A stretch of DNA of 64,000 nt from the NCBI GenBank assembly GCA_034440635.1, contig JAOTON010001078.1:946001-1010000 (forward strand), given 5' to 3'. The first letter of the stretch is position 1, and every line of letters begins with the position of its first letter. This DNA is from Lepas anatifera. Lineage: Eukaryota; Arthropoda; Thecostraca; Lepadidae. The notes beneath the pieces were generated by a model. That model was not told the DNA's origin, ran no database searches, and saw nothing but the letters and a program-made list of their open reading frames with translations. Both the position numbers and the translations under genes were made by a program. Below are positions 58,401 through 64,000 of this stretch, piece by piece.

Positions 58401-60142
58401 CTCCCTTTGCAACAGGTAGTGTCTGGGGCTAGCTCCCTCACGCTGTACCCTCTGCGACAGGTAGTGTCTGGGGGCTAGCTCCCTCACGCTGCTCCCTTTG
58501 CAACAGGTAGTGTCTGGGGGGCTAGCTCCCTCACGCTGTACCCTCTGCGACAGGTAGTGTCTGGGGGCTAGCTCCCTCACGCTGCTCCCTTTGCAACAGG
58601 TAGTGTCTGGGGGCTAGCTCCCTCACGCTGTACCCTCTGCGACAGGTAGTGTCTGGGGGCTAGCTCCCTCACGCTGCTCCCTTTGCAACAGGTAGTGTCT
58701 GGGGGCTAGCTCCCTCACGCTGTACCCTCTGCGACAGGTAGTGTCTGGGGGCTAGCTCCCTCACGCTGCTCCCTCTGCGACAGGTAGTGGCTGGGGGCTA
58801 GCTCCTTCACGCTGTACCCTCTGCGACAGGTAGTGTCTGGGGGCTATCTCCCTGACGCTGTACCCTCTGCGACAGGTAGTGTCTGGGGGCTAGCTCCCTC
58901 ACGCTGCTCCCTTTGCGACAGGTAGTGTCTGGGGGCTAGCTCCCTGACGCTGTACCCTCTGCGACAGGTAGTGTCTGGGGGCTAGCTCCCTCACGCTGTA
59001 CCCTCTGCGACAGGTAGTGTCTGGGGGCTAGCTCCCTCACGCTGCTCCCACAGGTAGTGGCTGGGGGCTAGCTCCCTCACGCTGTACCCTCTGCGACAGG
59101 TAGTGACTGGGGGCTAGCTCCCTCACGCTGTTCCCTCTGCGACAGGTCCCGGACAAGCAGCGCCTGTTCCAGACGTCTCCCATCATTCGCATGAAGGCGA
59201 TGAAGAACCCGACGGAGATCGCCGCCATGAAGGCTGCACACCTGCGCGACAGCGTGGCCCTCTGTGACTTCCTTGCCATGCTGGAGACATCAGTTAGTCG
59301 TGTTCGCTGGGGGATGGGTTGTTGGCCGCAACCTAGTTAGCAATTATGTCCAGATAACCATGATACAGTGACCAGAGCTAGCCACTTGGTATAGAAAGCA
59401 TCAGCCAGGGATGTAAGCGTCAGAATGCGTCTGTGCTCGCAGCAATAATCTGAATGAGATGCTCACCATCCTCTACATTCAAATTGTTTGAAGCGTATGT
59501 ATGTACATTTTCTTGTAGGCATCTGATGATCTTCGACACCTGATGTCTCGCGCCCTTTAACGAGAACATCGTCTGACCTGGCAGCGACCCGGGGCAGGGG
59601 AACGGGAAAACTGAACATTAGACGAAGTGTGCGACAACTTGACGATAGCATGACGAAAAACCATAACCAAATCCCACAAATCCTTAGGACGTCTCCACCT
59701 GGTTTTCCAAAAATAAAACATAAACAGAGAAAGCGCCCACTCCCCATTTCCAGTGCTTGTAATCTGTATACCTTTCCTTGTTCAAGTTTCTAAGCTCCTG
59801 ATTAAGAGGACATATTTTCTAGGACCAATTGTTGGTGGCAAAAACACTATATTCTCGTTGATGAGCCATACTGATCTGGGCTGTTTTCCTTGCTAGCCCT
59901 CCTGATGGCCGACCTGGAAGGACCGTCTGATGTGCCGCAGGTGAAGGCCGGAGAGCCGTGGACCGAGCTGTCGGTGGCCGCCCGTCTCAGGGAGTACAGG
60001 TCGCAGCAGGCTCTCTTCAAGGACAACAGCTTCGGCACCATCACCGGCTTCGGACCGCACGGCGCCATCATCCACTACAAGGCCGAGCCGGAGACGGATG
60101 CCCGCGTCGACACCTCCAGCACCCTGCTGCTGGACTCCGGAG
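37379..60142 (+). CDS. XPNPEP2: Xaa-Pro aminopeptidase, XPNPEP2-like (span of nine exons, 3' end outside the window)
   Basis: Metallopeptidase of family M24B that removes the N-terminal residue before a proline. Nine exons join in consistent phases and give about 432 codons: 37379-37472, 48774-48953, 50750-50867, 54645-54758, 55800-55952, 56984-57110, 57852-58014, 59146-59292 and 59941-60142. They cover both creatinase-like N-terminal domains (A-Y-I-I-P...D-E-H, W-T-D-G-R-Y, W-L-L-N-I-R-G) and the start of the catalytic domain up to L-L-L-D-S-G-G, whose Asp is the first metal ligand. The second Asp, the His and the two Glu ligands lie in later exons not seen here. N-glycosylation sequons in D-N-C-T-N-S-S-G-C and the spacing favour the secreted or GPI-anchored XPNPEP2 over cytosolic XPNPEP1. 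The signal-peptide exon was not found. Confidence 0.92.
37776..37822. repeat. Hairpin with about 20 bp stem
   Basis: CCCATTCTGATTCG and its complement CGAATCAGAATGGG flank an inner TTTTTC/GAAAAA pair. The stem has one bulged base and a seven-base loop. It abuts the second hairpin at 37822. Confidence 0.75.
37822..37896. ncRNA. MicroRNA-precursor-like hairpin (candidate)
   Basis: 75 bases: two 31-base arms and a 13-base loop. The arms start GGGTGTAAGACTGG and end CCAGTCCTACACCC and pair along their full length with one A-C mismatch, one two-base internal loop and one G-U pair. Size and shape fit a pre-miRNA on either strand. It may instead be the middle of a palindromic mobile element, since another hairpin is adjacent. 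Expression is unknown. Confidence 0.4.
38539..38544 (-). promoter_or_regulatory. Possible polyadenylation signal of the TMEM45-like gene
   Basis: AATAAA on the minus strand (TTTATT as written), about 345 bases after the stop codon. There is no other support. Confidence 0.3.
38889..39068 (-). CDS. TMEM45: TMEM45-like exon 4 with stop codon
   Basis: Acceptor gttttgcag before 39068, phase 0. 59 codons and TGA. It encodes the last membrane segment (I-F-V-W-H-W-A-G-V-V-V-V-M-A) and a short polar tail ending E-D-E-M, like the acidic end of vertebrate TMEM45. Confidence 0.88.
   Translation of the reverse strand, partial: EKIATMIFVWHWAGVVVVMATLGFVLQRISNKRKDQRVTISLQETVQKEQLLLSSEDEM
38889..46991 (-). 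CDS. TMEM45: TMEM45-like membrane protein, complete gene of four exons
   Basis: DUF716 (TMEM45) family: small multi-pass proteins of internal membranes whose molecular role is poorly known. Exons on the minus strand are 46991-46899, 44088-43974, 41208-40781 and 39068-38889. Together they give 271 residues, close to the roughly 275 of vertebrate TMEM45. The start M-G-T-F-V-G-H-V-M-P-G-C-F-F-L and the motifs G-N-G-Q-H-A-T-M-Y, L-Q-G-S-W-F-I-Q-V-G-F and P-K-W-D are family hallmarks. About seven hydrophobic segments are visible. All splice phases match (0, 1, 0). The whole gene lies in an aminopeptidase intron, in reverse orientation, and its own introns hold a LINE tail, an inverted-arm element and a TIR element. 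Confidence 0.92.
39240..40440 (+). mobile_element. 5'-truncated LINE tail (C-terminal part of ORF2 and 3' tail)
   Basis: From about 39255 the plus strand reads Y-V-R-P-Y-F-D-Y-C-D-T, R-A-A-R-L-I-T-G and Y-E-E-L-G-W, and after a frame change near 39447, R-L-H-T-R-L-W and C-S-C-G-H-R-S-E-T...H-F-I-L-D-C-P. This is the same order as the C-terminal part of the LINE at 19368-22620, a related family. It ends with a 3' tail of about five GTATTT units at 40407-40438. It lies in the last intron of the TMEM45-like gene, in reverse orientation to it. Confidence 0.85.
40781..41208 (-). CDS. TMEM45: TMEM45-like exon 3, main membrane region
   Basis: Acceptor ctcccgacag before 41208, donor cgccag|gtaagg after 40781. 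428 bases, phase 1 to phase 0. It reads E-L-V-T-G-W-R-D-G-H, G-N-G-Q-H-A-T-M-Y-M, then several hydrophobic helices and L-Q-G-S-W-F-I-Q-V-G-F. Plus-strand ORFs in the same place are GC-driven shadows. Confidence 0.93.
41978..42744. mobile_element. Inverted-arm element with hammerhead-like cores, Penelope-like candidate
   Basis: Arms of about 280 bp (42018-42295 and 42470-42745) are near-perfect reverse complements around a loop of about 175 bp. A 13-base direct repeat, TACCAACAGATTG, flanks the whole at 41965-41977 and 42745-42757. Each arm carries CTGAAGA, then a GAC/GTC stem, then GAAA (AAAA in the right arm). This resembles the hammerhead ribozyme core common in terminal repeats of Penelope-like elements. 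No reverse transcriptase remains. The element class is inferred. Confidence 0.6.
43974..44088 (-). CDS. TMEM45: TMEM45-like exon 2
   Basis: Acceptor tttgcag before 44088, donor atcg|gtgagt after 43974. 115 bases, phase 0 to phase 1. It reads R-R-Y-S-A-T-L-S-F-P...R-V-P-I-E-G-I-V-V-L-F, which fits the second segment of the family. A 118-residue plus-strand ORF at 43948-44304 overlaps it and is taken as a shadow. Confidence 0.85.
44309..44330. repeat. 22 bp palindrome
   Basis: GTCAGGAGAG, then CT, then CTCTCCTGAC: perfect ten-base arms. A further GGAGAG copy follows at about 44340. Function unknown. Confidence 0.8.
44838..44892. repeat. GT-rich microsatellite
   Basis: Imperfect GT runs with GGGC and GGGT interruptions. 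The Thr/His-rich minus-strand ORFs across it are artefacts. Confidence 0.9.
45119..45963 (+). other. Unassigned coding-like block
   Basis: Three neighbouring plus-strand ORFs (45119-45331, 45370-45648, 45648-45962) lie in 850 bases of even composition, unlike the flanking repeat DNA. The second is basic and the third has a balanced, protein-like composition and ends G-P-A-G before a stop. No family is recognised. It could be a decayed foreign or viral insertion or chance. Confidence 0.2.
46055..46870. mobile_element. TIR element of the AGGTCA-rich family (copy B)
   Basis: Clearly homologous to the element at 35148-35887 through most of its length: GTACCCGCCCCCTCGGG near the left, the shared ATGGGCC and ATCGATGACCTAAGGTC blocks, TTTGACCTAGCAAGGTCA, and TTTCAATGCGCGTG at the right end. 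About 70 bases longer, with an insertion around 46620-46720. It lies in the first intron of the TMEM45-like gene. The left terminus is degenerate. Confidence 0.8.
46899..46991 (-). CDS. TMEM45: TMEM45-like exon 1 with start codon
   Basis: ATG at 46991; 31 codons to donor gag|gtaagt (46899/46898), phase 0. It encodes M-G-T-F-V-G-H-V-M-P-G and the first membrane segment (C-F-F-L-L-F-G-L-W-W). The ATG is chosen because the M-G-x-F-x-G-H start is strongly conserved. Confidence 0.9.
47600..48055. repeat. 37 bp minisatellite, about 12 units
   Basis: The unit is TGTGGACACTCACTGCCCCC followed by TGCACTGTCCACCGTGG. A variant form, with TCCCGCACTCACTGTCC in place of the TGTGGACACTCACTGCC segment, is interspersed early in the array. 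It lies in the large aminopeptidase intron, about 600 bp upstream of the TMEM45 start. Three overlapping plus-strand ORFs of 180-200 residues are only the repeat in three frames. Confidence 0.95.
48774..48953 (+). CDS. XPNPEP2: Aminopeptidase exon: W-T-D-G-R-Y block
   Basis: Acceptor ccccgtcag before 48774, donor ggg|gtgagg after 48953. 180 bases, phase 0 to 0. It reads M-E-Y-I-A...F-I-S-G-F-S-G-S-H-G-T-A-V, W-T-D-G-R-Y-Y-L-Q-A-E-R-Q-L and W-I-L-M-K, continuing directly from D-E-H-Q of the previous exon. Confidence 0.95.
48954..50749 (+). other. Aminopeptidase intron
   Basis: No exon or clear repeat recognised. Small overlapping ORFs only. Confidence 0.6.
50750..50867 (+). CDS. XPNPEP2: Aminopeptidase exon: G-S-R-V-G-x-D-P block
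   Basis: Acceptor gtctggcag before 50750, donor aatg|gtgggt after 50867. 118 bases, phase 0 to phase 1. It reads A-P-E-I-S-E-W-L-S...G-G-S-R-V-G-A-D-P-R-R, matching the conserved W-L...R-V-G-x-D-P. Confidence 0.9.
51134..51395. mobile_element. Short fold-back element, GGCGGATCC family (copy 2)
   Basis: Starts CATAGCCGGATCCAGG and ends CCTGGATCCGCCTATG, inverse copies. 262 bp, no coding content. Same family as 17249-17459 and 57393-57641. Confidence 0.75.
51957..53405. repeat. 42 bp minisatellite, about 34 units
   Basis: The unit runs GAGAGGGGTCACAGCCGG, then CGGTTATCCGCGAGACACAGAGGT. Main variants are ACAGACGG, ATAGCCGG, TATTCGCG and ACATAGGT; three units differ by a single base in the GGGG run. 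Each unit holds GAG|GTGAGA, close to a 5' splice site. It lies in an aminopeptidase intron. The long ORFs across it (up to 316 residues) exist because 42 is a multiple of three. Confidence 0.97.
53550..53738. repeat. Three tandem units of about 60 bp
   Basis: GACAGGATG starts units at about 53562, 53623 and 53682, each followed by a CAGTGGTCGG-like stretch and GACCACAT. The third is diverged. Confidence 0.8.
54645..54758 (+). CDS. XPNPEP2: Aminopeptidase exon: L-W-T-K-D-R-P block
   Basis: Acceptor tttccacag before 54645, donor gcag|gttagt after 54758. 114 bases, phase 1 to 1. It reads E-E-D-L-I-S-R-L-W-T-K-D-R-P-Q and ends L-R-Y-A-G, matching N-L-V-D-x-x-W...R-P in the family. Confidence 0.92.
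54853..55038 (-). mobile_element. tRNA-derived SINE with target-site duplication
   Basis: On the minus strand it starts GGGGATGAGGTGGCTTAGTG, with a box A (TGGCTTAGTGG) and a box B (GGTTCAAGTCC) as in tRNA promoters, then a body and the tail GCGTCGTTAAACCCC. The tRNA part looks like an Arg (TCT) tRNA. A 13-base direct repeat, AGGAAATTGAGGT, flanks it at 54840-54852 and 55039-55051, showing retroposition by LINE machinery. Confidence 0.85.
55262..55640 (-). mobile_element. Second tRNA-derived SINE copy, older and probably interrupted
   Basis: Minus strand: tRNA-like head at 55640-55560 with box A TGGCTCGGTGG and box B GAGTTCAATATCC, then the same body (GATCCCCAAAACCCTTCC), and a tail-like CGTTAAACCCGG near 55275. 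The distance between body and tail is larger than in the copy at 54853, so other DNA may be inserted. Confidence 0.6.
55800..55952 (+). CDS. XPNPEP2: Aminopeptidase exon: D-E-V-A-W-L-L-N-I-R-G block
   Basis: Acceptor cgtcggcag before 55800, donor ccag|gtcagc after 55952. 153 bases, phase 1 to 1. It reads E-T-W-Q-E-K-V...T-L-D-E-V-A-W-L-L-N-I-R-G-G-A-V-P, the most conserved block of the second creatinase-like domain. Confidence 0.95.
55953..56983 (+). other. Aminopeptidase intron
   Basis: No exon or classified repeat. Small ORFs only. Confidence 0.6.
56984..57110 (+). CDS. XPNPEP2: Aminopeptidase exon with N-glycosylation sequons
   Basis: Acceptor ctccgtcag before 56984, donor gtcac|gtcagt after 57110. 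127 bases, phase 1 to 2. It reads V-K-A-Y-V-V-V-D...V-H-L-F-V-D-N-G and N-C-T-N-S-S-G-C-V. The Cys pair with sequons at this point is found in secreted XPNPEP2 proteins. Confidence 0.9.
57393..57641. mobile_element. Short fold-back element, GGCGGATCC family (copy 3)
   Basis: Begins CATAGGCGGATCCAGG and ends with its exact reverse complement, CCTGGATCCGCCTATG. 249 bp; the inside is rich in GGCGCCC motifs. The most intact copy in the window. Confidence 0.85.
57852..58014 (+). CDS. XPNPEP2: Aminopeptidase exon: end of the second creatinase-like domain
   Basis: Acceptor tttcgcag before 57852, donor gcag|gtattg after 58014. 163 bases, phase 2 to 0. It reads Y-E-E-A-F...V-W-V-P-S-R-W-S-Y-A-G-G-A-S-Y-A-L-Y, matching the W-I-G-T-S-Y-T-M-Y region of XPNPEP2. 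Confidence 0.88.
58384..59145 (+). repeat. 46 bp minisatellite built from the splice acceptor of the next exon, 17 sites
   Basis: The unit is GCTAGCTCCCTCACGCTG, then TACCCTCTGCGACAG, then GTAGTGTCTGGGG. Two unit types, ...CTCCCTTTGCAACAG and ...TACCCTCTGCGACAG, alternate in the first half, giving a 92 bp higher-order pattern. Sixteen units contain a pyrimidine-rich tract and CAG|GTAGT or a one-base variant. The last one, TTCCCTCTGCGACAG, is the acceptor directly joined to the exon at 59146. The array must have grown from that acceptor or replaced it. Confidence 0.95.
59146..59292 (+). CDS. XPNPEP2: Aminopeptidase exon: start of the M24 catalytic domain
   Basis: It starts right after the last minisatellite unit (gcgacag); donor tca|gttagt after 59292. 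147 bases, phase 0 to 0. It reads S-P-I-I-R-M-K-A-M-K-N-P-T-E and M-K-A-A-H-L-R-D-S-V-A-L-C-D-F, matching the K-A-V-K-N...H-x-R-D-A-V-A block. Confidence 0.94.
59293..59940 (+). other. Aminopeptidase intron
   Basis: No exon or repeat recognised. An AG at 59896 lies upstream of the chosen acceptor at 59940 and would add 15 in-frame codons. The later site is preferred because it aligns V-K-A-G-E-P-W-T-E-L-S with V-P-K-G-x-V-x-E of relatives. Confidence 0.6.
59941..60142 (+). CDS. XPNPEP2: Aminopeptidase exon: first metal-ligand Asp
   Basis: Acceptor gtgccgcag before 59941, donor ggag|gtcaga after 60142. 202 bases, phase 0 to 1. It reads F-G-T-I-T-G-F-G-P-H-G-A-I-I-H-Y and L-L-L-D-S-G-G; the Asp is the first of five metal ligands in M24 peptidases. 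The exon with G-T-T-D-x-T-R-T was not found before the window ends. Confidence 0.94.
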
Positions 60143-61134
60143 GTCAGACTGTCCCTCATCACGGCGTCTCAGTGAGGAATGGGCTACACAGTTACTCCCC
60201 CTGCCCGTTATCCCGTCTTATAAAAGGAGGAGGGGCGATTCGCTAGTCCAAACGATTTTCCAGAAAATTATTTTTAAATATGCTGATATGGGAAGGAATG
60301 GTCAGCCCAAAGTTGAAATAATTTCTTTTGAGATTTTGACTGGTCTTTATGTAGCTATATGGATTAGGCAATTGCGCCCCTGAGATAAATGCGCCCTCCC
60401 CCAGTACTGAGCAGGCTATTTGGTTTAAGTACCAGCTGTTGATTAAGAAGTGTGCCCACCACTACAAAAACGTTCTTTCCGGTGTCATCACACACATGGT
60501 AAGGATGTGCTCCGCACGATATCGTATCTCTCTAAAATACTGATTTCTTATCCAAAATAGCATTTTTTAAAGCCTAAAAATAAGAATTAAGTTTGGCCTA
60601 GGAATGTGAGATGGCATTTCCAGCCTCTATGATTAATTAACTCTTATTTGAAGGTTTCACACGACGGATTTACCTTAAGTGGAGCACTTTGGACCATTTC
60701 GGGTGTAAAAGCCGCATATTTTAAAATGCGCCATAGGTAAATGCGCCCGTGGGCGCAATTACAATAAGGTGGGCGCATTTGGACATCACATGCATATCTG
60801 AAGAAGTAATGTTGCTGCAATCGATGCATCTCCTTGAAAAATTCTCGTCACCAGCTGAGAAACAAGATTTCTCCTCGTAATTACGTATTCCATGTGAACT
60901 CTCTCCTGTGGCATGAAAATGGGTGCCAAATGACCTCCGTTGTCGGTGCCCACTAAACCCCCAAATATGACTATGTGGCATGAAAAGCTAAACAACGTTC
61001 TTCCCTGAGCAAAGCTGTTGCCCTTATTTTTCCAACATCCCAAGCTTCGTAATTAATTTGATGCATAAAAGTTCCAGATCCCTTATCGCCTCATCCTCTC
61101 CAGTAGTTCCATTTTCAGGCAGCCTGAGTAAAAC

Positions 61135-61222
61135 CATGAACTGGACTGAAGAAAGGCTCAGAGCAGCCATCAAGGCTGTTTAAGAAGGACGCTCAGTAAG
61201 AGCTGCTGCAACTGCGTACGGG
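61135..61222 (+). pseudogene. psq-type helix-turn-helix remnant of a pogo/Tigger-like transposase
   Basis: Reads M-N-W-T-E-E-R-L-R-A-A-I-K-A-V, stop, E-G-R-S-V-R-A-A-A-T-A-Y-G. This is the pattern of the psq/CENP-B-type DNA-binding domain at the start of pogo and Tigger transposases (W-T-E-E-x-L...A-V...S-x-R-x-A-A-x-x-Y-G). An in-frame TAA and no sign of the rest of the protein show a dead remnant. It probably belongs to the GGGCGCATTT-bearing DNA around it. Confidence 0.6.
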
Positions 61223-61269
61223 TAAGGTTACCAGTGCATATGTCCTACCTTCTTGTTTTATCTAACCCA

Positions 61270-61440
61270 AATGAGAAGTCTGGGTGGCGCAGTCGGTTAG
61301 CAAGGGGTCGCCCAGAGGTTGAGATTGAGATTGAGCTCGCCCAGAGGCAGGACTTGGCGCTCTGCCTTAGCCACAGCCTATTTCATCCCCCTGCGTCTTC
61401 TCTACGTTGCCGCAGTTGATGTGACGTTAAATATCAACAA
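61270..61440 (+). mobile_element. Degenerate tRNA-derived SINE
   Basis: GGGTGGCGCAGTCGGTTAGC is a tRNA-like head with box A, and the piece ends with GACGTTAAATATCAACAAAG, close to the GTTAAACCCCAAC tail of such SINEs. Box B is not clear. Confidence 0.45.
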
Positions 61441-61783
61441 AGAAATACCCACATGGGTATCTCACTATTCCTAACACACAGCGTTGGATCTAGCCCGAAG
61501 GCTTAGGAGGGTGTAACGGAGCCCAAAATTGTCACATTATTTGTGACACCGATGGTGTCATTCAGTTCACGGTCAGGCTGGTGGCAGAGATTGGTGACAT
61601 TCAGATCGCGGAGGGATTCAGAGCAGGGCTCGCCTGCATTTTTCTGTTCGGGACAACTGTGTAATAAAACATTCGTTGTAACGTTGCTTACGTTTTTAAA
61701 CATTATTTGACGAAGTATGTAAGGAAGGTAAAGTCGCAGGGATATTGTGGAAGACTGATTAGTAATTTTTTAGCACCAGTGAG

Positions 61784-61944
61784 CAGGGTCGGATCCAGCC
61801 GAAGGTGTGGGGGGGGCAACGGAACCCAAAATCGTGAAAAACATATGGTTTTTGAAGAAATTCGGGAGGCAAAGGGGTGCCAACGGAGGGTTTGGGGGCA
61901 GGGGCAATTTCCCGATTTCCCTCTTCCCCTGGATCCGCCTGTGC
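61784..61944. mobile_element. Short fold-back element, GGCGGATCC family (copy 4)
   Basis: Starts CAGGGTCGGATCCAGCC and ends CCTGGATCCGCCTGTG, imperfect inverted ends. About 161 bp, no coding content. A related half-copy begins near 61484 (TTGGATCTAGCCCGAAGG). Confidence 0.6.
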
Positions 61945-63039
61945 CGGTGAGAATAATAAAACATGAACAAGGTTAATGCATCAAACAAATTGTATGGAAA
62001 TGACTATTTTACGGGCTTTAACAGGCCATATGTAAGTAATTTTCTAACTCGCAGACCTTATTTTTTCAATCCATTGAAAATGCATGCAAATTAGGAGGGC
62101 GCATTTGAATCTAATTGCGCCATACACTGGGCGCATTTGTCGAACAAGTTTTGAAAATTCGCCCTTTGCAGCATCGCGCTAAATCGAAAATTACGGACGT
62201 GAATGATAAATTTAGGACATTGTGGGGCCCAAAAAAGCTAGTAAAATGTTTCAGGAAGGTAGTATATCAATATCAACCCTCAGTCATTAATAGTTTCCAA
62301 GTAATGAGCAATCTTGCTTAAGGTGGCGCAATATGGGCACTCTCCCCTAGTACAGCAACAGTTTTGCGTTGCCTTCACTGGCCAATCGAGGCACGGGAAA
62401 GTGGACATATATTTCTGTCGCTTGTCGTTGGTACCAAAGATACATTTACTTAAAGGTACGGTCAAGAGGGATCCCTTCACGCCCACGTGACGTCACATTG
62501 GCGTGAAGGACTTCCTTCACCATTGGGCTGCGGATCAAACTGCTGCTAATGGCACTGCCCGCTTACGAATTTGTGGGAATACACAGCAATCAAGTTTCTG
62601 CCAAATGCAATAAATATGCATTTCATCTTCGATTATGGCCATCTTTTTGCAAAAATTTGGATATTGTATCATTTAATTTTCGCATGTTATATGCTACGAG
62701 GTGTGACGTCACATCCGGTCGTCTGCACTTGCTGTTGGAGGGGGCGGGACTGGTTGGTACCCAGGTTTAAAAAATAATATCATACGCGCATAAGTCTAAT
62801 TTCTCGTGACTTTGGGAGATTGGAGCCCCTTGGATTTGCAGCATAACACATGCTTTTTTGTATGCCGGTGTTCGTACCAGTCAATCCACGATCCCCTGGG
62901 TCGAGATGAGGTCTCCCAAATTGAAAAGGTGTGCCATCTAACCCGGCTTCCATCCGCTATGTACACACATTGCAATCAGTCACCCATGGATCAGGTAGCG
63001 GCAGGGATGACAATTCGTCCAAGGTCAGTGCTTGAACGG

Positions 63040-64000
63040 CACGACGGACCTGACGATAACCCGTCACCCATCCATGCACACCATTCTCTGGTCAATACGG
63101 ATTGTACGGATATATATAATGCTAAAATATAATATGATAAATATATAATATAAGTACGGATTGTACAGTACGACACACTTGACGATAATCCGTCACCCAT
63201 GCTCACCATCCTCAGGTCAATACTAGTATAGTGCGACAGACCTGACGATAATCCGTCACCCATGCACACCACCCTCAGGTCAATACTAGTATAGTGCGAC
63301 AGACCTGACGATAATCCGTCACCCATGCACACCACCCTCAGGTCAATACTAGTATAGTACGACGGACGTGCCGATAATCCGTCACCCATGCACACCATCC
63401 TCAGGTCAACACTAGTATAGTACGACGGACGTGACGATAATCCGTCACCCATGCACACCATCCTCAGGTCAATACTAGTATAGTACGACGGACGGGACGA
63501 TAATCCTTCACCCATGCACACCACCTTCAGGTTACTACTACTAGTATAGTACGACGGACGTGACGATAATCCGTCACCCATACACACCACCTTCAGGTTA
63601 ATACTTCTAGTATAGTACGACGGACGTGACGATAATCCGTCGCCCATGCACACCACCTTCAGGTCAACACTAGTATAGTACGACGGACGTGACGATAATC
63701 CGTCACCCATGCACACCATCCTCAGGTCAACACTAGTATAGTACGACGGACGTGACGATAATCCGTCTTCCGTGCACACCACCTCCAGGTCAATACTAGT
63801 ATAGTACGACGGACGTGCCGATAATCCGTCACCCATGCACACCATCCTCAGGTCAACACTAGTATAGTACGACGGACGTGACGATAATCCGTCACCCATG
63901 CACACCATCCTCAGGTCAATACTAGTATAGTACGACGGACGGGACGATAATCCGTCACCCATGCACACCACCTTCAGGTTACTACTACTAGTATAGTACG
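63040..64000. repeat. 63 bp minisatellite, at least 13 units, runs off the window
   Basis: The unit contains GACGATAATCCGTCACCCAT, then GCACACCATCCTCAGGTC, then AATACTAGTATAGTACGACG. Some units are 66 bp. Spacing is exactly 63 from 63181 to 63244 to 63307. The minus-strand frame stays open through all units (62991-63971) as a 21-residue repeat. It lies in the last visible aminopeptidase intron. Confidence 0.95.

Larger units (their letters stand above)
60143..63039 (+). other. Aminopeptidase intron with DNA-transposon remains
   Basis: Contains repeated GGGCGCATTT/AAATGCGCCC motifs (60372-60405, 60727-60780, 62096-62140), the psq-type remnant at 61135-61222, a SINE-like piece and a fold-back element. 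No further aminopeptidase exon is seen. A CRE-like GTGACGTCAC occurs near 62489 and 62703. Confidence 0.55.

Overview
This is animal nuclear DNA: intron-rich genes with GT-AG splice sites, very GC-rich third codon positions in the exons, and introns and intergenic DNA packed with transposons and minisatellites. The Serrate/Jagged-type Notch ligand, the TMEM45-type membrane protein, the LINE types and the exon style suggest an arthropod, perhaps a crustacean. That is an inference; no species-specific marker is visible.

Three genes can be modelled by joining exons whose splice phases agree. (1) Bases 1735-15620 (+) hold the 3' part of a Serrate/Jagged Notch ligand: the distal EGF repeats, the cysteine-rich VWC-like region, the membrane segment and the cytoplasmic tail. 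The signal peptide, MNNL, DSL and first EGF repeats lie upstream of the window. Two places need a one-base frame correction. A long 3' UTR ends at AATAAA near 17064. (2) Bases 37379-60142 (+) hold nine exons of an Xaa-Pro aminopeptidase, closest in pattern to XPNPEP2. Its first exon(s) and the 3' half of the M24 catalytic domain are not seen. (3) Bases 38889-46991 (-) hold a complete four-exon TMEM45-like (DUF716) gene of 271 residues. It lies wholly inside the 11.3 kb first visible intron of the aminopeptidase, on the opposite strand.

Between the Notch ligand and the aminopeptidase (about 17.1-37.4 kb) there is a transposon-rich stretch without a convincing host gene. It holds two decayed minus-strand LINEs at 19.4-22.6 and 32.4-36.6 kb, the second broken by two nested DNA elements. 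It also holds a family of terminal-inverted-repeat elements full of AGGTCA/TGACCT motifs, a short fold-back family ending in GGCGGATCCAGG, and a probable Ty3/gypsy pol remnant. The aminopeptidase introns add a plus-strand LINE tail, an inverted-arm element with a hammerhead-ribozyme-like core, tRNA-derived SINEs, a psq-type transposase remnant and four large minisatellites with 37, 42, 46 and 63 bp units.

The most striking observation is the 46 bp minisatellite at 58.4-59.1 kb. Its last unit is the working 3' splice site of an aminopeptidase exon, so the intron carries sixteen further copies of that acceptor, each followed at once by GT. The 42 bp array carries a near-consensus 5' splice site in every unit. 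Also notable are the nested antisense gene, two microRNA-like hairpins (about 2.0 and 37.8 kb), and the nested LINE at 32-37 kb.
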